Part shown: positions 1-7,532 of the stretch, one piece after another | How the letters are laid out: each line of letters begins with the position of its first letter | Numbering within the stretch: position 1 is the stretch's first letter | Assembly (NCBI GenBank): GCA_900553475.1 | Contig: USEF01000001.1 | Span: forward strand, 1-37,571 | Direction: 5' to 3' | DNA length: 37,571 bases | From: an uncultured Collinsella sp. | GTDB taxonomy: Bacteria > Actinomycetota > Coriobacteriia > Coriobacteriales > Coriobacteriaceae | Position numbers and translations under genes: made by a program | The notes under the pieces: model-generated | Told to the model about the DNA's origin: nothing | The model's input: the letters and a program-made list of their open reading frames with translations, nothing else | Databases searched by the model: none

Positions 1-586
1 CGCAGGCCACGGCGCCCTTGAGCATAAACACCCCGTTGCCGTTGAGGTGGCGAATGACGTCAACGCGGTCGCTCTGACCAAGCGACGCTACATCCAGCCC
101 GCGCGCGCTCAGCAACTCGGAAATACTGCGGTCGATGAGCTCCTGCGTAGACTCCGAAAGACTTTCGACCTCGATAGACGCGGGCTCCGACTGCCTTGGC
201 ACAGCGTCGAAGCAGGCCATGAGCTGCTGAGTCATGGCGTTGATGGAGCGTATCGTGGAAAGATCGGTGTTGACGCAAAGCATGCCGACGATCTTGTTGT
301 CCTCACGGATAAAGTACGTCGCCGACTCCAGCGTCTTGCCACCGGCACCGCGTCCCTCGTAGCCCGTAATAAACGGCAGGGCGCGATACTTGGCGTCGTG
401 CATGATCTTGAGTGCCAGATCGGTGGCGGGACCGCCGACCTTGCGGCCGCTCACGATGCCGTTGCGAATATCGACGATGGCGTGGTCGGGATCCGAGAAA
501 TCGTGCAGCACGATTTCGCTGTTTTTGCCGAGTATCTGCTCCAGGAAATCGACCATCGGCAAAAAGCGACGTACGGTCTCGTTCAC
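1..586 (-). CDS. YheO-type PAS/HTH transcriptional regulator, C-terminus beyond window
   Basis: The visible 195 residues begin VNETVRRFLPMVDFLEQILG and contain the YheO-like PAS core, including LHDFSDPDHAIVDIRNG, VSGRKVGGPATDL and a YFIREDNKIVGMLCVNTDLS strand pair. The start of the C-terminal YheO-type HTH region (RVDVIRHLNGNGVFMLKGAV) is visible, and the gene then runs off the left edge. The GTG at 586 is chosen because AAGGAG sits 6 nt upstream and an in-frame TAG lies just before it. The family is thought to bind a small ligand in the PAS domain and DNA through the HTH. It is divergent from the purine permease, so control of purine uptake is the natural inference. It resembles the second regulator at 14796-15449 in domain plan. 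Confidence 0.85.
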   Translation of the reverse strand, partial: MNETVRRFLPMVDFLEQILGKNSEIVLHDFSDPDHAIVDIRNGIVSGRKVGGPATDLALKIMHDAKYRALPFITGYEGRGAGGKTLESATYFIREDNKIVGMLCVNTDLSTIRSINAMTQQLMACFDAVPRQSEPASIEVESLSESTQELIDRSISELLSARGLDVASLGQSDRVDVIRHLNGNGVFMLKGAVAC

Positions 587-937
587 GGGCAACTCCTTTT
601 GGTTCTATCGAAGTGTTCATAACAATTTTTTATCATGGTAACACGCTGCTCATCATCTCGTATATCCGCAGGTACATTGCGTAATACAGACGAACGGTAG
701 GAATTTAGCGGTAAACGGTTGACCAAAAGAAAAGTAAGATGTTATTTTGACCAGACACTTTCCTGACCTGCGGAAATGCGTTATCTCAGCTGAAGAATAG
801 TCTGATAACAAAAAATTATTATTGAGAATGAGAATCATCTTTAATACGATATGCAACGAAGGCACAACCTCAACCCCGCACTGCGTCACAATAGAGCGTT
901 AGATGCGAAAACAACTATTTCGAGGATTGGTGGTCAA
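587..937. promoter_or_regulatory. Divergent regulator/permease intergenic region
   Basis: This 351-bp AT-rich gap must hold the promoters of the leftward regulator and the rightward permease. It contains a dyad GTTATC (780-785) / GATAAC (804-809) and a Fur-like 19-mer at 824-842 (separate entry). TTGAGA (823-828) and TACGAT (845-850), 16 nt apart, could be a rightward promoter. I found no convincing purine or xanthine riboswitch and no gene here. Confidence 0.45.
824..842 (+). promoter_or_regulatory. Fur-box-like operator
   Basis: GAGAATGAGAATCATCTTT matches the classical 19-bp Fur consensus at 14 of 19 positions by eye and overlaps the candidate -35 element of the permease promoter. Whether this organism has a Fur protein that uses such a site is unknown from this window; it could equally be a site for another regulator. 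Confidence 0.3.
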
Positions 938-2332
938 ATGACCCAGGAGACGGTTACGAACGGCACTGAAGCCCTGTTCACTCGCGAAGGCGTGCCTCCC
1001 GTTAAGGAAATGATCCCGTGTGCCCTTCAGCACGTACTGGCATCGTTTGCCGGCATCATTACCCCGGCGGTCATCATGGCCGGCGTCTACGGCTTTAATA
1101 GCCAGCAGAGCACCGACATCATTCAGGTTGCGCTCATTCTTTCGGCAATCGACACGGCCCTTCAGGCCTTCGCTCCCTTCCGTCGTATCGGCGGCGGCCT
1201 GCCCATCGTCATGGGCGTTTCGTTCGCGTTCCTGCCGGCCCTGCAGGCCATGGGTGCCTCGGGCTTTAGCTTTGGTGCGTTGCTGGGCGGCGAGATCGTC
1301 GGCGGTGCCGTTGCGGTCCTTTTTGGTCTGGCCTACAGCAAGATTAAGTGGCTGTTCCCGCCCGTCGTGACCGGTACGGTCATCTTCTCCATCGGCGTTT
1401 CGCTGTATCCCACGGCCGTCAAGTATATGGCCGGCGGTATGGGTACGCCGCTGTGGGGCACTCCGCAGGCCTGGTGCGTCGCTCTTATCACCTTCGCCGT
1501 GGTCTTTGCGCTCGCCAACTTTGGCAAGGGCACGCTCAAGCTGGGGTCCGTGTTCTTTGGCATGATCGTTGGCATGATCGTTTCGATCCCCTTTGGCATG
1601 ATCGACTTCTCCAGCGTCGCCACCGCTCAGGTCTTCGCCCTTCCCAAGCTCATGCCCTACGCGCTCGAGTTTGATCCCGAGGTCTGTATTACCCTCGCCG
1701 TCGTGTTCCCCATGGTTGCCATCCAGGTTATCGGTGACGTCTCCGCCGCCTGCCTGGGCTCCATCGACCGTATGCCCACCGAGCGCGAACTCTCCGGCGC
1801 CATCGTGTCCCAGGGCCTCACGTCTATGGTCGGCGGCCTGCTGGGCGGTCTTCCCACCAGCGCCCTTGGCCAGAACGTGGGCATCATCTGCTCCAACAAG
1901 GTCGTCAACAAGTGGGTCTTTGTGATCATCGCGGCCGTCTTTGCCATCGCCGGTCTGTTCCCGCAGCTCTCTGCCGTCCTTTCCGCTATCCCGCAGCCCG
2001 TCATCGGCGGCGCGACCGTCGGCGTCTTTGGCACCATCACCATGAACGGCGTGCGCATGTTCACCCGCGAGGGCCTCACGCAGCGCACCACCACCATCGT
2101 CGGTACCTCCGTCGTCTTTGGTCTGGGTATCTGGATGGCCAGCGGTTGCCTTGCCGGCGAGGGTATGCCCACCTGGGTGTCCACCGTCATCGGCTCCAAC
2201 GCCGTAACCCCTACCGCCATCATGGCCATTGTTCTTAACCTGATTCTTCCACAGACGCCGGTCGTGGCTCAGCACATCGATGCTGCCAAGGACGCTGCCG
2301 TGGATCTGGTCTTGCCCGAGAGCAAGAAGTAG
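938..2332 (+). CDS. NCS2 family purine (urate/xanthine) permease
   Basis: A 464-residue polytopic membrane protein of the nucleobase-cation symporter 2 family. It shows the typical N-terminal ALQHVLASFAGIITPAVIMA segment and many hydrophobic helices. The family signature QNVGIICSNK begins at residue 312, with Asn where most members have Thr. The start at 938 gives the usual family length; the in-frame ATG at 851 has no ribosome site. NCS2 proteins of this branch carry xanthine, urate or uracil in symport with protons. Position beside a regulator and in front of ssnA/ygfK/xanthine dehydrogenase genes argues for urate or xanthine, but the exact substrate cannot be read from sequence alone. Confidence 0.9.
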   Translation: MTQETVTNGTEALFTREGVPPVKEMIPCALQHVLASFAGIITPAVIMAGVYGFNSQQSTDIIQVALILSAIDTALQAFAPFRRIGGGLPIVMGVSFAFLPALQAMGASGFSFGALLGGEIVGGAVAVLFGLAYSKIKWLFPPVVTGTVIFSIGVSLYPTAVKYMAGGMGTPLWGTPQAWCVALITFAVVFALANFGKGTLKLGSVFFGMIVGMIVSIPFGMIDFSSVATAQVFALPKLMPYALEFDPEVCITLAVVFPMVAIQVIGDVSAACLGSIDRMPTERELSGAIVSQGLTSMVGGLLGGLPTSALGQNVGIICSNKVVNKWVFVIIAAVFAIAGLFPQLSAVLSAIPQPVIGGATVGVFGTITMNGVRMFTREGLTQRTTTIVGTSVVFGLGIWMASGCLAGEGMPTWVSTVIGSNAVTPTAIMAIVLNLILPQTPVVAQHIDAAKDAAVDLVLPESKK

Positions 2333-2400
2333 CCAATTCGGTGCTATTCGTCGGACGCATCGCCTCGTCCGCCGACGTCATGCGGCGCCAAGCCGCACTT

Positions 2401-2419
2401 CAAAGGGTTTGTCCCTTTG
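2401..2419 (+). repeat. Perfect 7-bp hairpin in permease-ssnA gap
   Basis: CAAAGGG (2401-2407) pairs with CCCTTTG (2413-2419) around a 5-nt loop. There is no T-run, so it is not a clear terminator; it may stabilise or process the transcript. Confidence 0.4.
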
Positions 2420-2482
2420 GTGAAGCGTTGACGGGAGAGGGCCCGTTTCCGGTGTAGGCCGGCGCTTCGCACTTCCGCCATG

Positions 2483-2508
2483 TCAGAGGTGTCAAACCCC
2501 GCCTCTGA
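2483..2508 (+). promoter_or_regulatory. Hairpin immediately upstream of ssnA ribosome site
   Basis: TCAGAGG (2483-2489) pairs with CCTCTGA (2502-2508) around a 12-nt loop. The stem ends a few bases before the GAAGGGAG ribosome site of ssnA, so it may modulate translation. No known riboswitch class is recognised. Confidence 0.35.
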
Positions 2509-2525
2509 TGTTGAAGGGAGCATTT

Positions 2526-3881
2526 ATGCTTCTGGTCGCTAACGGTTCCGTCTTTACCCGCAACGCTCAGACTCCGTTCATTCCCAACGGTGCAGTCGCT
2601 ATTGACGGAGATACGATCGTCGAAGTGGGCCCCGAGCGCGAGCTCAAGGCCAAGTACCCGGATGCCGAGTACGTCGACGCCCAGGGCAACCTCATCATGC
2701 CCGGACTTATCAACTGCCACACCCACATCTACTCGGGTCTGGCCCGCGGCCTTGCCATTAAGGGCTGCAACCCCACCAACTTCCTGGAAAATCTTGAGCA
2801 GCAGTGGTGGAAGATTGACGACAACCTGACGCTCGACGGCACCAAGGCAAGCGCCTACGCCACGATTCTGGACTCCATCCGCGATGGCGTCACCACGATC
2901 TTCGATCACCATGCAAGCTTCTGCGAGATCCCGGGCAGCCTCTTTACCATTAAGGACGCCGCTCAGGAGCTGGGCATGCGTTCGTGCCTGTGCTACGAGG
3001 TTTCCGACCGCCGTGGCCAGGAAAAGTGCGATCAGGCTATTGCCGAGAACGCCGAGTTTGCCCAGTGGGCCGCCAAGGAGCGTCGCGATAACGATAACCA
3101 CATGATCGCCGCAATGTTTGGCGGTCACGCCACCTTTACACTGTCGGACGAGACCATGGATAAGATGGCCGAGGCCAACAACGGTCTGACCGGCTTCCAC
3201 ATCCATGTGTGCGAGGGCATGAACGACGTGTGGGATTCCCGCCTCAACCGCGGTGGTATCAGCCCCGTCGAGCGCCTGCTGCAGCACAACCTGCTGGGTC
3301 CCGACACCATGCTCGGCCACTGCATCCACGTGACGCCTGCCGAGATGGATATCGTCAAGGAGTCCGGCACCTGGCTCGTCAACAACCCCGAATCCAATAT
3401 GGGCAACGCCGTGGGCTGCGCCCCCGTGCTCGAGTTCTTCCGCCGCGGCATCCCCGTGTGCATGGGCACCGACGCCTACACCCACGATATGCTCGAGAGC
3501 CTCAAGGTCTTCCTGATCATTCAGCGCCACAACGCCGCCATGCCCAACGTGGGCTGGTGCGAGGCCATGACGATGCTGTTTGAGAACAACGCCAAGATGG
3601 CGAGCAAGTACTTCGATCGCAAGCTCGGTGTGCTTGAGCCCGGCGCTGCCGCCGACGTCATCGTCATGGACTACAAGCCCTTTACGCCGCTGAGCGAGGA
3701 GAACATCGACGGCCACATGCTCTTTGGCATGATGGGCAAAAACTGCCGTACCACCATCATCAACGGCCGCGTCTTGTACAAGGATCGCGAGTTTGTCGGT
3801 ATCGATGAGGACAAGATCAACGCGTGGACCATGGCCGAGTCCAAGAAGCTCTGGAGCACGCTCAACGATCGCGCCTACTAA
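2526..3881 (+). CDS. ssnA: SsnA, putative metal-dependent aminohydrolase
   Basis: A 451-residue amidohydrolase-superfamily protein close in length to E. coli SsnA. Metal-site residues of the TIM barrel are visible: H65 and H67 in CHTHIYSG, a histidine pair at 225/227 in GFHIHVCEG, H265/H268 in LGHCIHV, and D316 in GTDAYTHD. The start at 2526 follows GAAGGGAG; an ATG at 2508 lies inside a hairpin and lacks a ribosome site. SsnA travels with ygfK and the selenium-dependent hydroxylase genes in anaerobic purine-degradation clusters. It probably hydrolyses a C-N bond of a ring-opened or reduced purine intermediate, but the precise substrate is not established by sequence. It begins the ssnA-ygfK-ferredoxin-xdhD run. 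Confidence 0.92.
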   Translation: MLLVANGSVFTRNAQTPFIPNGAVAIDGDTIVEVGPERELKAKYPDAEYVDAQGNLIMPGLINCHTHIYSGLARGLAIKGCNPTNFLENLEQQWWKIDDNLTLDGTKASAYATILDSIRDGVTTIFDHHASFCEIPGSLFTIKDAAQELGMRSCLCYEVSDRRGQEKCDQAIAENAEFAQWAAKERRDNDNHMIAAMFGGHATFTLSDETMDKMAEANNGLTGFHIHVCEGMNDVWDSRLNRGGISPVERLLQHNLLGPDTMLGHCIHVTPAEMDIVKESGTWLVNNPESNMGNAVGCAPVLEFFRRGIPVCMGTDAYTHDMLESLKVFLIIQRHNAAMPNVGWCEAMTMLFENNAKMASKYFDRKLGVLEPGAAADVIVMDYKPFTPLSEENIDGHMLFGMMGKNCRTTIINGRVLYKDREFVGIDEDKINAWTMAESKKLWSTLNDRAY

Positions 3882-3896
3882 TTACAAGTAGATTCG

Positions 3897-3930
3897 CGCG
3901 CGTCGGATGTTTCGCCGCATCCGACGCGCG
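3897..3930 (+). promoter_or_regulatory. Perfect 13-bp hairpin between ssnA and ygfK
   Basis: CGCGCGTCGGATG (3897-3909) pairs perfectly with CATCCGACGCGCG (3918-3930) around an 8-nt loop. No U-run follows, so it is more likely a transcript-stabilising, processing or pausing element than a full terminator. Confidence 0.5.
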
Positions 3931-4029
3931 TATAGGCGACCTCCGCGGGGTCGCCGGCGCTGTGCTAGCGCTACACCGTATTTGCGCCCGCCGCGCGGTC
4001 TCGCCGGGCGTTACAGAGAGGAACTCATT

Positions 4030-7029
4030 ATGAGCGACATCATGAGGCCGATCCCGTTTTCGCAGCTGATGAACTGGATCATCGAGGAGCACAAGACTCA
4101 GGGCGCCGTCTTTGGCGTGCGCAAGATGGTCACGACCAACCAGGAGGGCGCGCTTCCCATTTTTGACGAGCGCATCGAGACTCCGTTTGGCCCGGCCGCC
4201 GGTCCCAATACGCAGTTGGCCCAGAACATCGTGGCATCCTACGTGGCCGGTTCCCGCTTCTTTGAGCTCAAGACCGTTCAGGTTATGGACGGCGAGGAGC
4301 TCTCCAAGTGTGTCAACAAGCCCTGCATTGTGGCGCAGGACGAGTGCTACAACTGCGAGTGGTCGACCGAGCTCGAGGTTCCGCAGGCTTTTGCCGAGTA
4401 CGTGAAGGCATGGTTTGCCTGCCACCTGATCGCTCGCGAGTACGGCCTGGGCAGCCCGGACGGCTTTGTCTTCAACATGTCCGTGGGTTATGACCTGGAG
4501 GGCATCAAGAGCCCCAAGGTCGACGCCTACATCGAGGGCATGAAGGACGCCAGCGGCTCCGACGTCTGGAACGAGTGCCGCGCATGGGCGCTCGCCAACC
4601 TGGACAAGTTTGAGCATGTCGACGCCGCGTTTGTCGAGTCCATCCCGGCACGCGTCTCCAACTCCATCACCGAGTCTACCCTGCACGGCTGCCCGCCCGC
4701 CGAGATCGAGCGCATCGCGACCTACCTCATCACCGAGAAGGGCCTCAACACCTACATCAAGTGCAACCCCACGCTGCTGGGCTATGAGTTTGCACGTCAG
4801 CGCCTCAACGAGCTGGGCTTTGACTACATCGTCTTCGACGATACGCACTTCCGCGAGGACCTGCAGTGGGCCGACGCCGTGCCCATGTTCGAGCGCCTGA
4901 TTGCCCTGTGCGCCGAGCGCGGCCTGGAGTTTGGCGTCAAGCTCACCAACACCTTCCCCGTCGACGTGACGAGAAACGAGCTGCCTTCCACCGAGATGTA
5001 CATGTCCGGCCGTTCGCTGTTCTCGCTGACCATCGAGGCTGCCCGTCGCATTACCGAGCAGTTCGATGGCAAGCTGCGCATCAGCTACTCCGGCGGTGCT
5101 ACGGTCTACAACATCCGCGCCCTGTACGATGCCGGCATTTGGCCCGTCACCCTGGCGACCGACGTGCTCAAGCCCGGTGGCTACGAGCGCTTTAGCCAGA
5201 TGGCCGGCGAGTTTACCGACCTGGATGGCAAGCCGTTCGCGGGTGTCTCTCTCGAGGCTGTGACTGCGATCCAGACCGACTCACTCACCAACCCGCTCTA
5301 CAAGAAGCCGCTGCGTCCGCTGCCCGACCGCAAGGTCGCCGGCAAGAGCCCTCTTTCCGATTGCTTTACCACGCCGTGCCGCACGAGCTGCCCCATCCAG
5401 CAGGATATTCCCGCCTACCTGGCGGCCGTTGACGAGGGCCGCTACGAGGACGCACTCAACATCATCATCGAGCGCAACGCCCTGCCGTTCATTACCGGCA
5501 CCATCTGCCCGCATCCCTGCGGCCGTGCCTGCGAGCGTGCGTTCTACGAGCCCGAGGGCGCCCAGATTCGCGCCAGCAAGCTCAAGGCCGCCCGCGAGGC
5601 CATGACCGCCGTGCTGCCCAAGCTGCGCGCCCAGGCCATCGCCAACGACGGCGAGCGCAACGTTGCCGTTATCGGCGGCGGCCCGGCCGGCCTGGCGACG
5701 GCGTTCTTCCTGACGCGTGCCGGCGTGCCCGTCACCATCTTTGAGGCCCGCGATTCGCTCGGCGGCGTGGTCCGTCACGTGATTCCCGAGTTCCGTATCG
5801 CGAGCGACGATATCTCCCACGATGCCGAGCTCTGCCTAGCCTTTGGCGCCAAGGTGCAGCTCAACGCTCGCGTGGATTCCATTGACGAGCTCAAGGACCA
5901 GGGCTTTACCGACGTGGTCGTGGCCACCGGTGCCTGGATGCCCGGCTCTGCGGGCCTGGGCGAGGGCGCCGAGCTCGACGTGCTGGAGTTCCTCGAGGCC
6001 GCCAAGAAGGGCGAGAAGCTCGAGCTGGGCGAGGACGTCGTGGTCATTGGCGCCGGCAACACCGCCATGGACGCGGCCCGCGTGGCCAAGCGCCTGGCCG
6101 GCGTGAAGAACGTGCGCCTGGTCTACCGCCGCACCAAGAAGCAGATGCCCGCCGATGAGGAAGAGCTCGATCTTGCTCTTGCCGACGGCGTTGAGTTCTG
6201 CGAGCTGCTGGCACCTAAGGCACTCAACGGCGCCGTGCTGACCTGCGATGTTATGGAGCTTGGCGAGCCGGATGCAAGCGGCCGCCGCAGCCCCGTCGCC
6301 ACGGGCGAGACTGTTGAGCTTCCCGCCACCACGGTGATCTGCGCCGTGGGCGAGGGCATCGACGCCAGCCTGTACGATGCCGCGGGCGTTGAGCACGACC
6401 GTCGCGGCCGCCTTGCCGCTACCTCCACCGGCGTCGAGGGCGTCTGGGCTGCGGGCGACTGCCGCCGCGGTCCTGCCACCGTGGTCGAGGCTATCGCCGA
6501 TGCCGCCGAGGTCGCCCGTGCCATCGCCGACGTGGACTTTAACAAGTACGCCGACTGCAACGAGCAGGCCGGCCGCGAGGACACTTGCTACGAGCGCAAG
6601 GGGTCGCTGTGCCGCGACAAGCGCAACTGCACCAAGACCCGCTGCCTGGGCTGCGGCTCGGTGTGCGAGGTCTGCTGCGACGTGTGCCCCAACCGCGCCA
6701 ACGTGGCAATTAAGGTGCCGGGCCTGGCCAAGCATCAGGTCGTCCATGTCGACGGCATGTGCAATGAGTGCGGCAACTGCGCCGTGTTCTGCCCTTACCA
6801 GGAGGGTCGTCCCTACAAGGACAAGCTCACCCTGTTCTGGAGCGAGGAGGACATGGAGAACTCCGAGAACGAGGGCTTCCTGGCCGTGGACGAGGACCAC
6901 TTTAAGGTTCGCGTCGCCGGCACGGTCCGCACCGTCTCGGTCGATGCCGTCAACACCGGTCTTCCCGAGGCCGTCCGCCTGACCATCAGGGCTGTGCGCG
7001 ACAACTATTCGTACCTTCTTAAGAAATAG
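4030..7029 (+). CDS. ygfK: YgfK, putative oxidoreductase of selenium-dependent purine catabolism
   Basis: A 999-residue multidomain flavo-iron-sulfur protein (E. coli YgfK is similar in size). The N-terminal ~430 residues resemble a dihydroorotate-dehydrogenase-type barrel. A GltD-like unit follows: cysteines 445/450/454 and 493/497/501, an FAD-binding GGGPAG at 549-554, an NAD-binding GAGNT at 674-678, and a second FAD motif in AAGDCRRGPAT near 806. Two C-terminal cluster motifs follow at C872-C886 and C911-C921. The old label 'selenate reductase subunit' is doubtful; in purine clusters it is taken to be a redox enzyme acting on the purine ring, coupled to NAD(P)H. The start follows GAGAGGA; an in-frame extension to 3907 would lie in the hairpin. 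The ferredoxin starts 11 bp downstream. Confidence 0.93.
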   Translation: MSDIMRPIPFSQLMNWIIEEHKTQGAVFGVRKMVTTNQEGALPIFDERIETPFGPAAGPNTQLAQNIVASYVAGSRFFELKTVQVMDGEELSKCVNKPCIVAQDECYNCEWSTELEVPQAFAEYVKAWFACHLIAREYGLGSPDGFVFNMSVGYDLEGIKSPKVDAYIEGMKDASGSDVWNECRAWALANLDKFEHVDAAFVESIPARVSNSITESTLHGCPPAEIERIATYLITEKGLNTYIKCNPTLLGYEFARQRLNELGFDYIVFDDTHFREDLQWADAVPMFERLIALCAERGLEFGVKLTNTFPVDVTRNELPSTEMYMSGRSLFSLTIEAARRITEQFDGKLRISYSGGATVYNIRALYDAGIWPVTLATDVLKPGGYERFSQMAGEFTDLDGKPFAGVSLEAVTAIQTDSLTNPLYKKPLRPLPDRKVAGKSPLSDCFTTPCRTSCPIQQDIPAYLAAVDEGRYEDALNIIIERNALPFITGTICPHPCGRACERAFYEPEGAQIRASKLKAAREAMTAVLPKLRAQAIANDGERNVAVIGGGPAGLATAFFLTRAGVPVTIFEARDSLGGVVRHVIPEFRIASDDISHDAELCLAFGAKVQLNARVDSIDELKDQGFTDVVVATGAWMPGSAGLGEGAELDVLEFLEAAKKGEKLELGEDVVVIGAGNTAMDAARVAKRLAGVKNVRLVYRRTKKQMPADEEELDLALADGVEFCELLAPKALNGAVLTCDVMELGEPDASGRRSPVATGETVELPATTVICAVGEGIDASLYDAAGVEHDRRGRLAATSTGVEGVWAAGDCRRGPATVVEAIADAAEVARAIADVDFNKYADCNEQAGREDTCYERKGSLCRDKRNCTKTRCLGCGSVCEVCCDVCPNRANVAIKVPGLAKHQVVHVDGMCNECGNCAVFCPYQEGRPYKDKLTLFWSEEDMENSENEGFLAVDEDHFKVRVAGTVRTVSVDAVNTGLPEAVRLTIRAVRDNYSYLLKK

Positions 7030-7040
7030 GCGAGTCTCTT

Positions 7041-7520
7041 ATGGCCAAATCCATTCAACATAACGTGGCCTACGTTGCCTGCGGAAGCGGTTGCGCCTCC
7101 GCAGGCGGCGACGCCCACTGCAGCGAAGGCTGCATTGGCTGTGGCGCCTGCGTCACGGCCTGCCCCCACGGCGCCATTGCGCTGGTCGATGGCATCGCCC
7201 GCGTGGACCGCTCCAAGTGCACGGGCTGTGGCCTGTGCGGCATGGCGTGCCCGCAGCGCGTGATTGCCTTCGTCCCCGGCTACCAGAACATTCTGGTGCG
7301 CTGCAACAACACCGATAAGGGCGCCATTGCGCGCAAGGTCTGCGACACGAGCTGCATCGGTTGCGGTATGTGCGCCAAAAAGTGCCCTGCCGGCGCTATC
7401 CGCATCGAGGACAACTGCGCCCATATCGACGGCGTGGACTGCCTGTCGTGCGGCATGTGCGCCGTCGTCTGCCCGCATGGCGCCATCCACGACCGCACCG
7501 GCATCGCCGCCGGCGTGTAG
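7041..7520 (+). CDS. RnfB-like polyferredoxin, four [4Fe-4S] motifs
   Basis: A 159-residue soluble ferredoxin with four complete CxxCxxCxxxCP motifs starting at C31, C60, C105 and C134, enough for four [4Fe-4S] clusters. Six further cysteines (14, 18, 27, 88, 101, 126) are present. The part from VRCNNTDKGAIARKVC to the last cluster resembles the C-terminal half of RnfB, but there is no membrane anchor. It lies 11 bp after ygfK and 12 bp before the xanthine dehydrogenase, so it probably shuttles electrons between them. It corresponds in position to the YgfS-type ferredoxins of the E. coli cluster. Confidence 0.9.
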   Translation: MAKSIQHNVAYVACGSGCASAGGDAHCSEGCIGCGACVTACPHGAIALVDGIARVDRSKCTGCGLCGMACPQRVIAFVPGYQNILVRCNNTDKGAIARKVCDTSCIGCGMCAKKCPAGAIRIEDNCAHIDGVDCLSCGMCAVVCPHGAIHDRTGIAAGV

Positions 7521-7532
7521 AAGGGAATCACC

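Noticed and set aside
587..937. Purine or xanthine riboswitch before the permease
   Set aside because: No recognisable conserved core or paired elements of those classes; the region looks like promoter and operator DNA.
899..2275. 458-codon frame antisense to the permease
   Set aside because: Composition shadow of a membrane-protein gene, with a very Gly/Asp/His-rich translation and no ribosome site.
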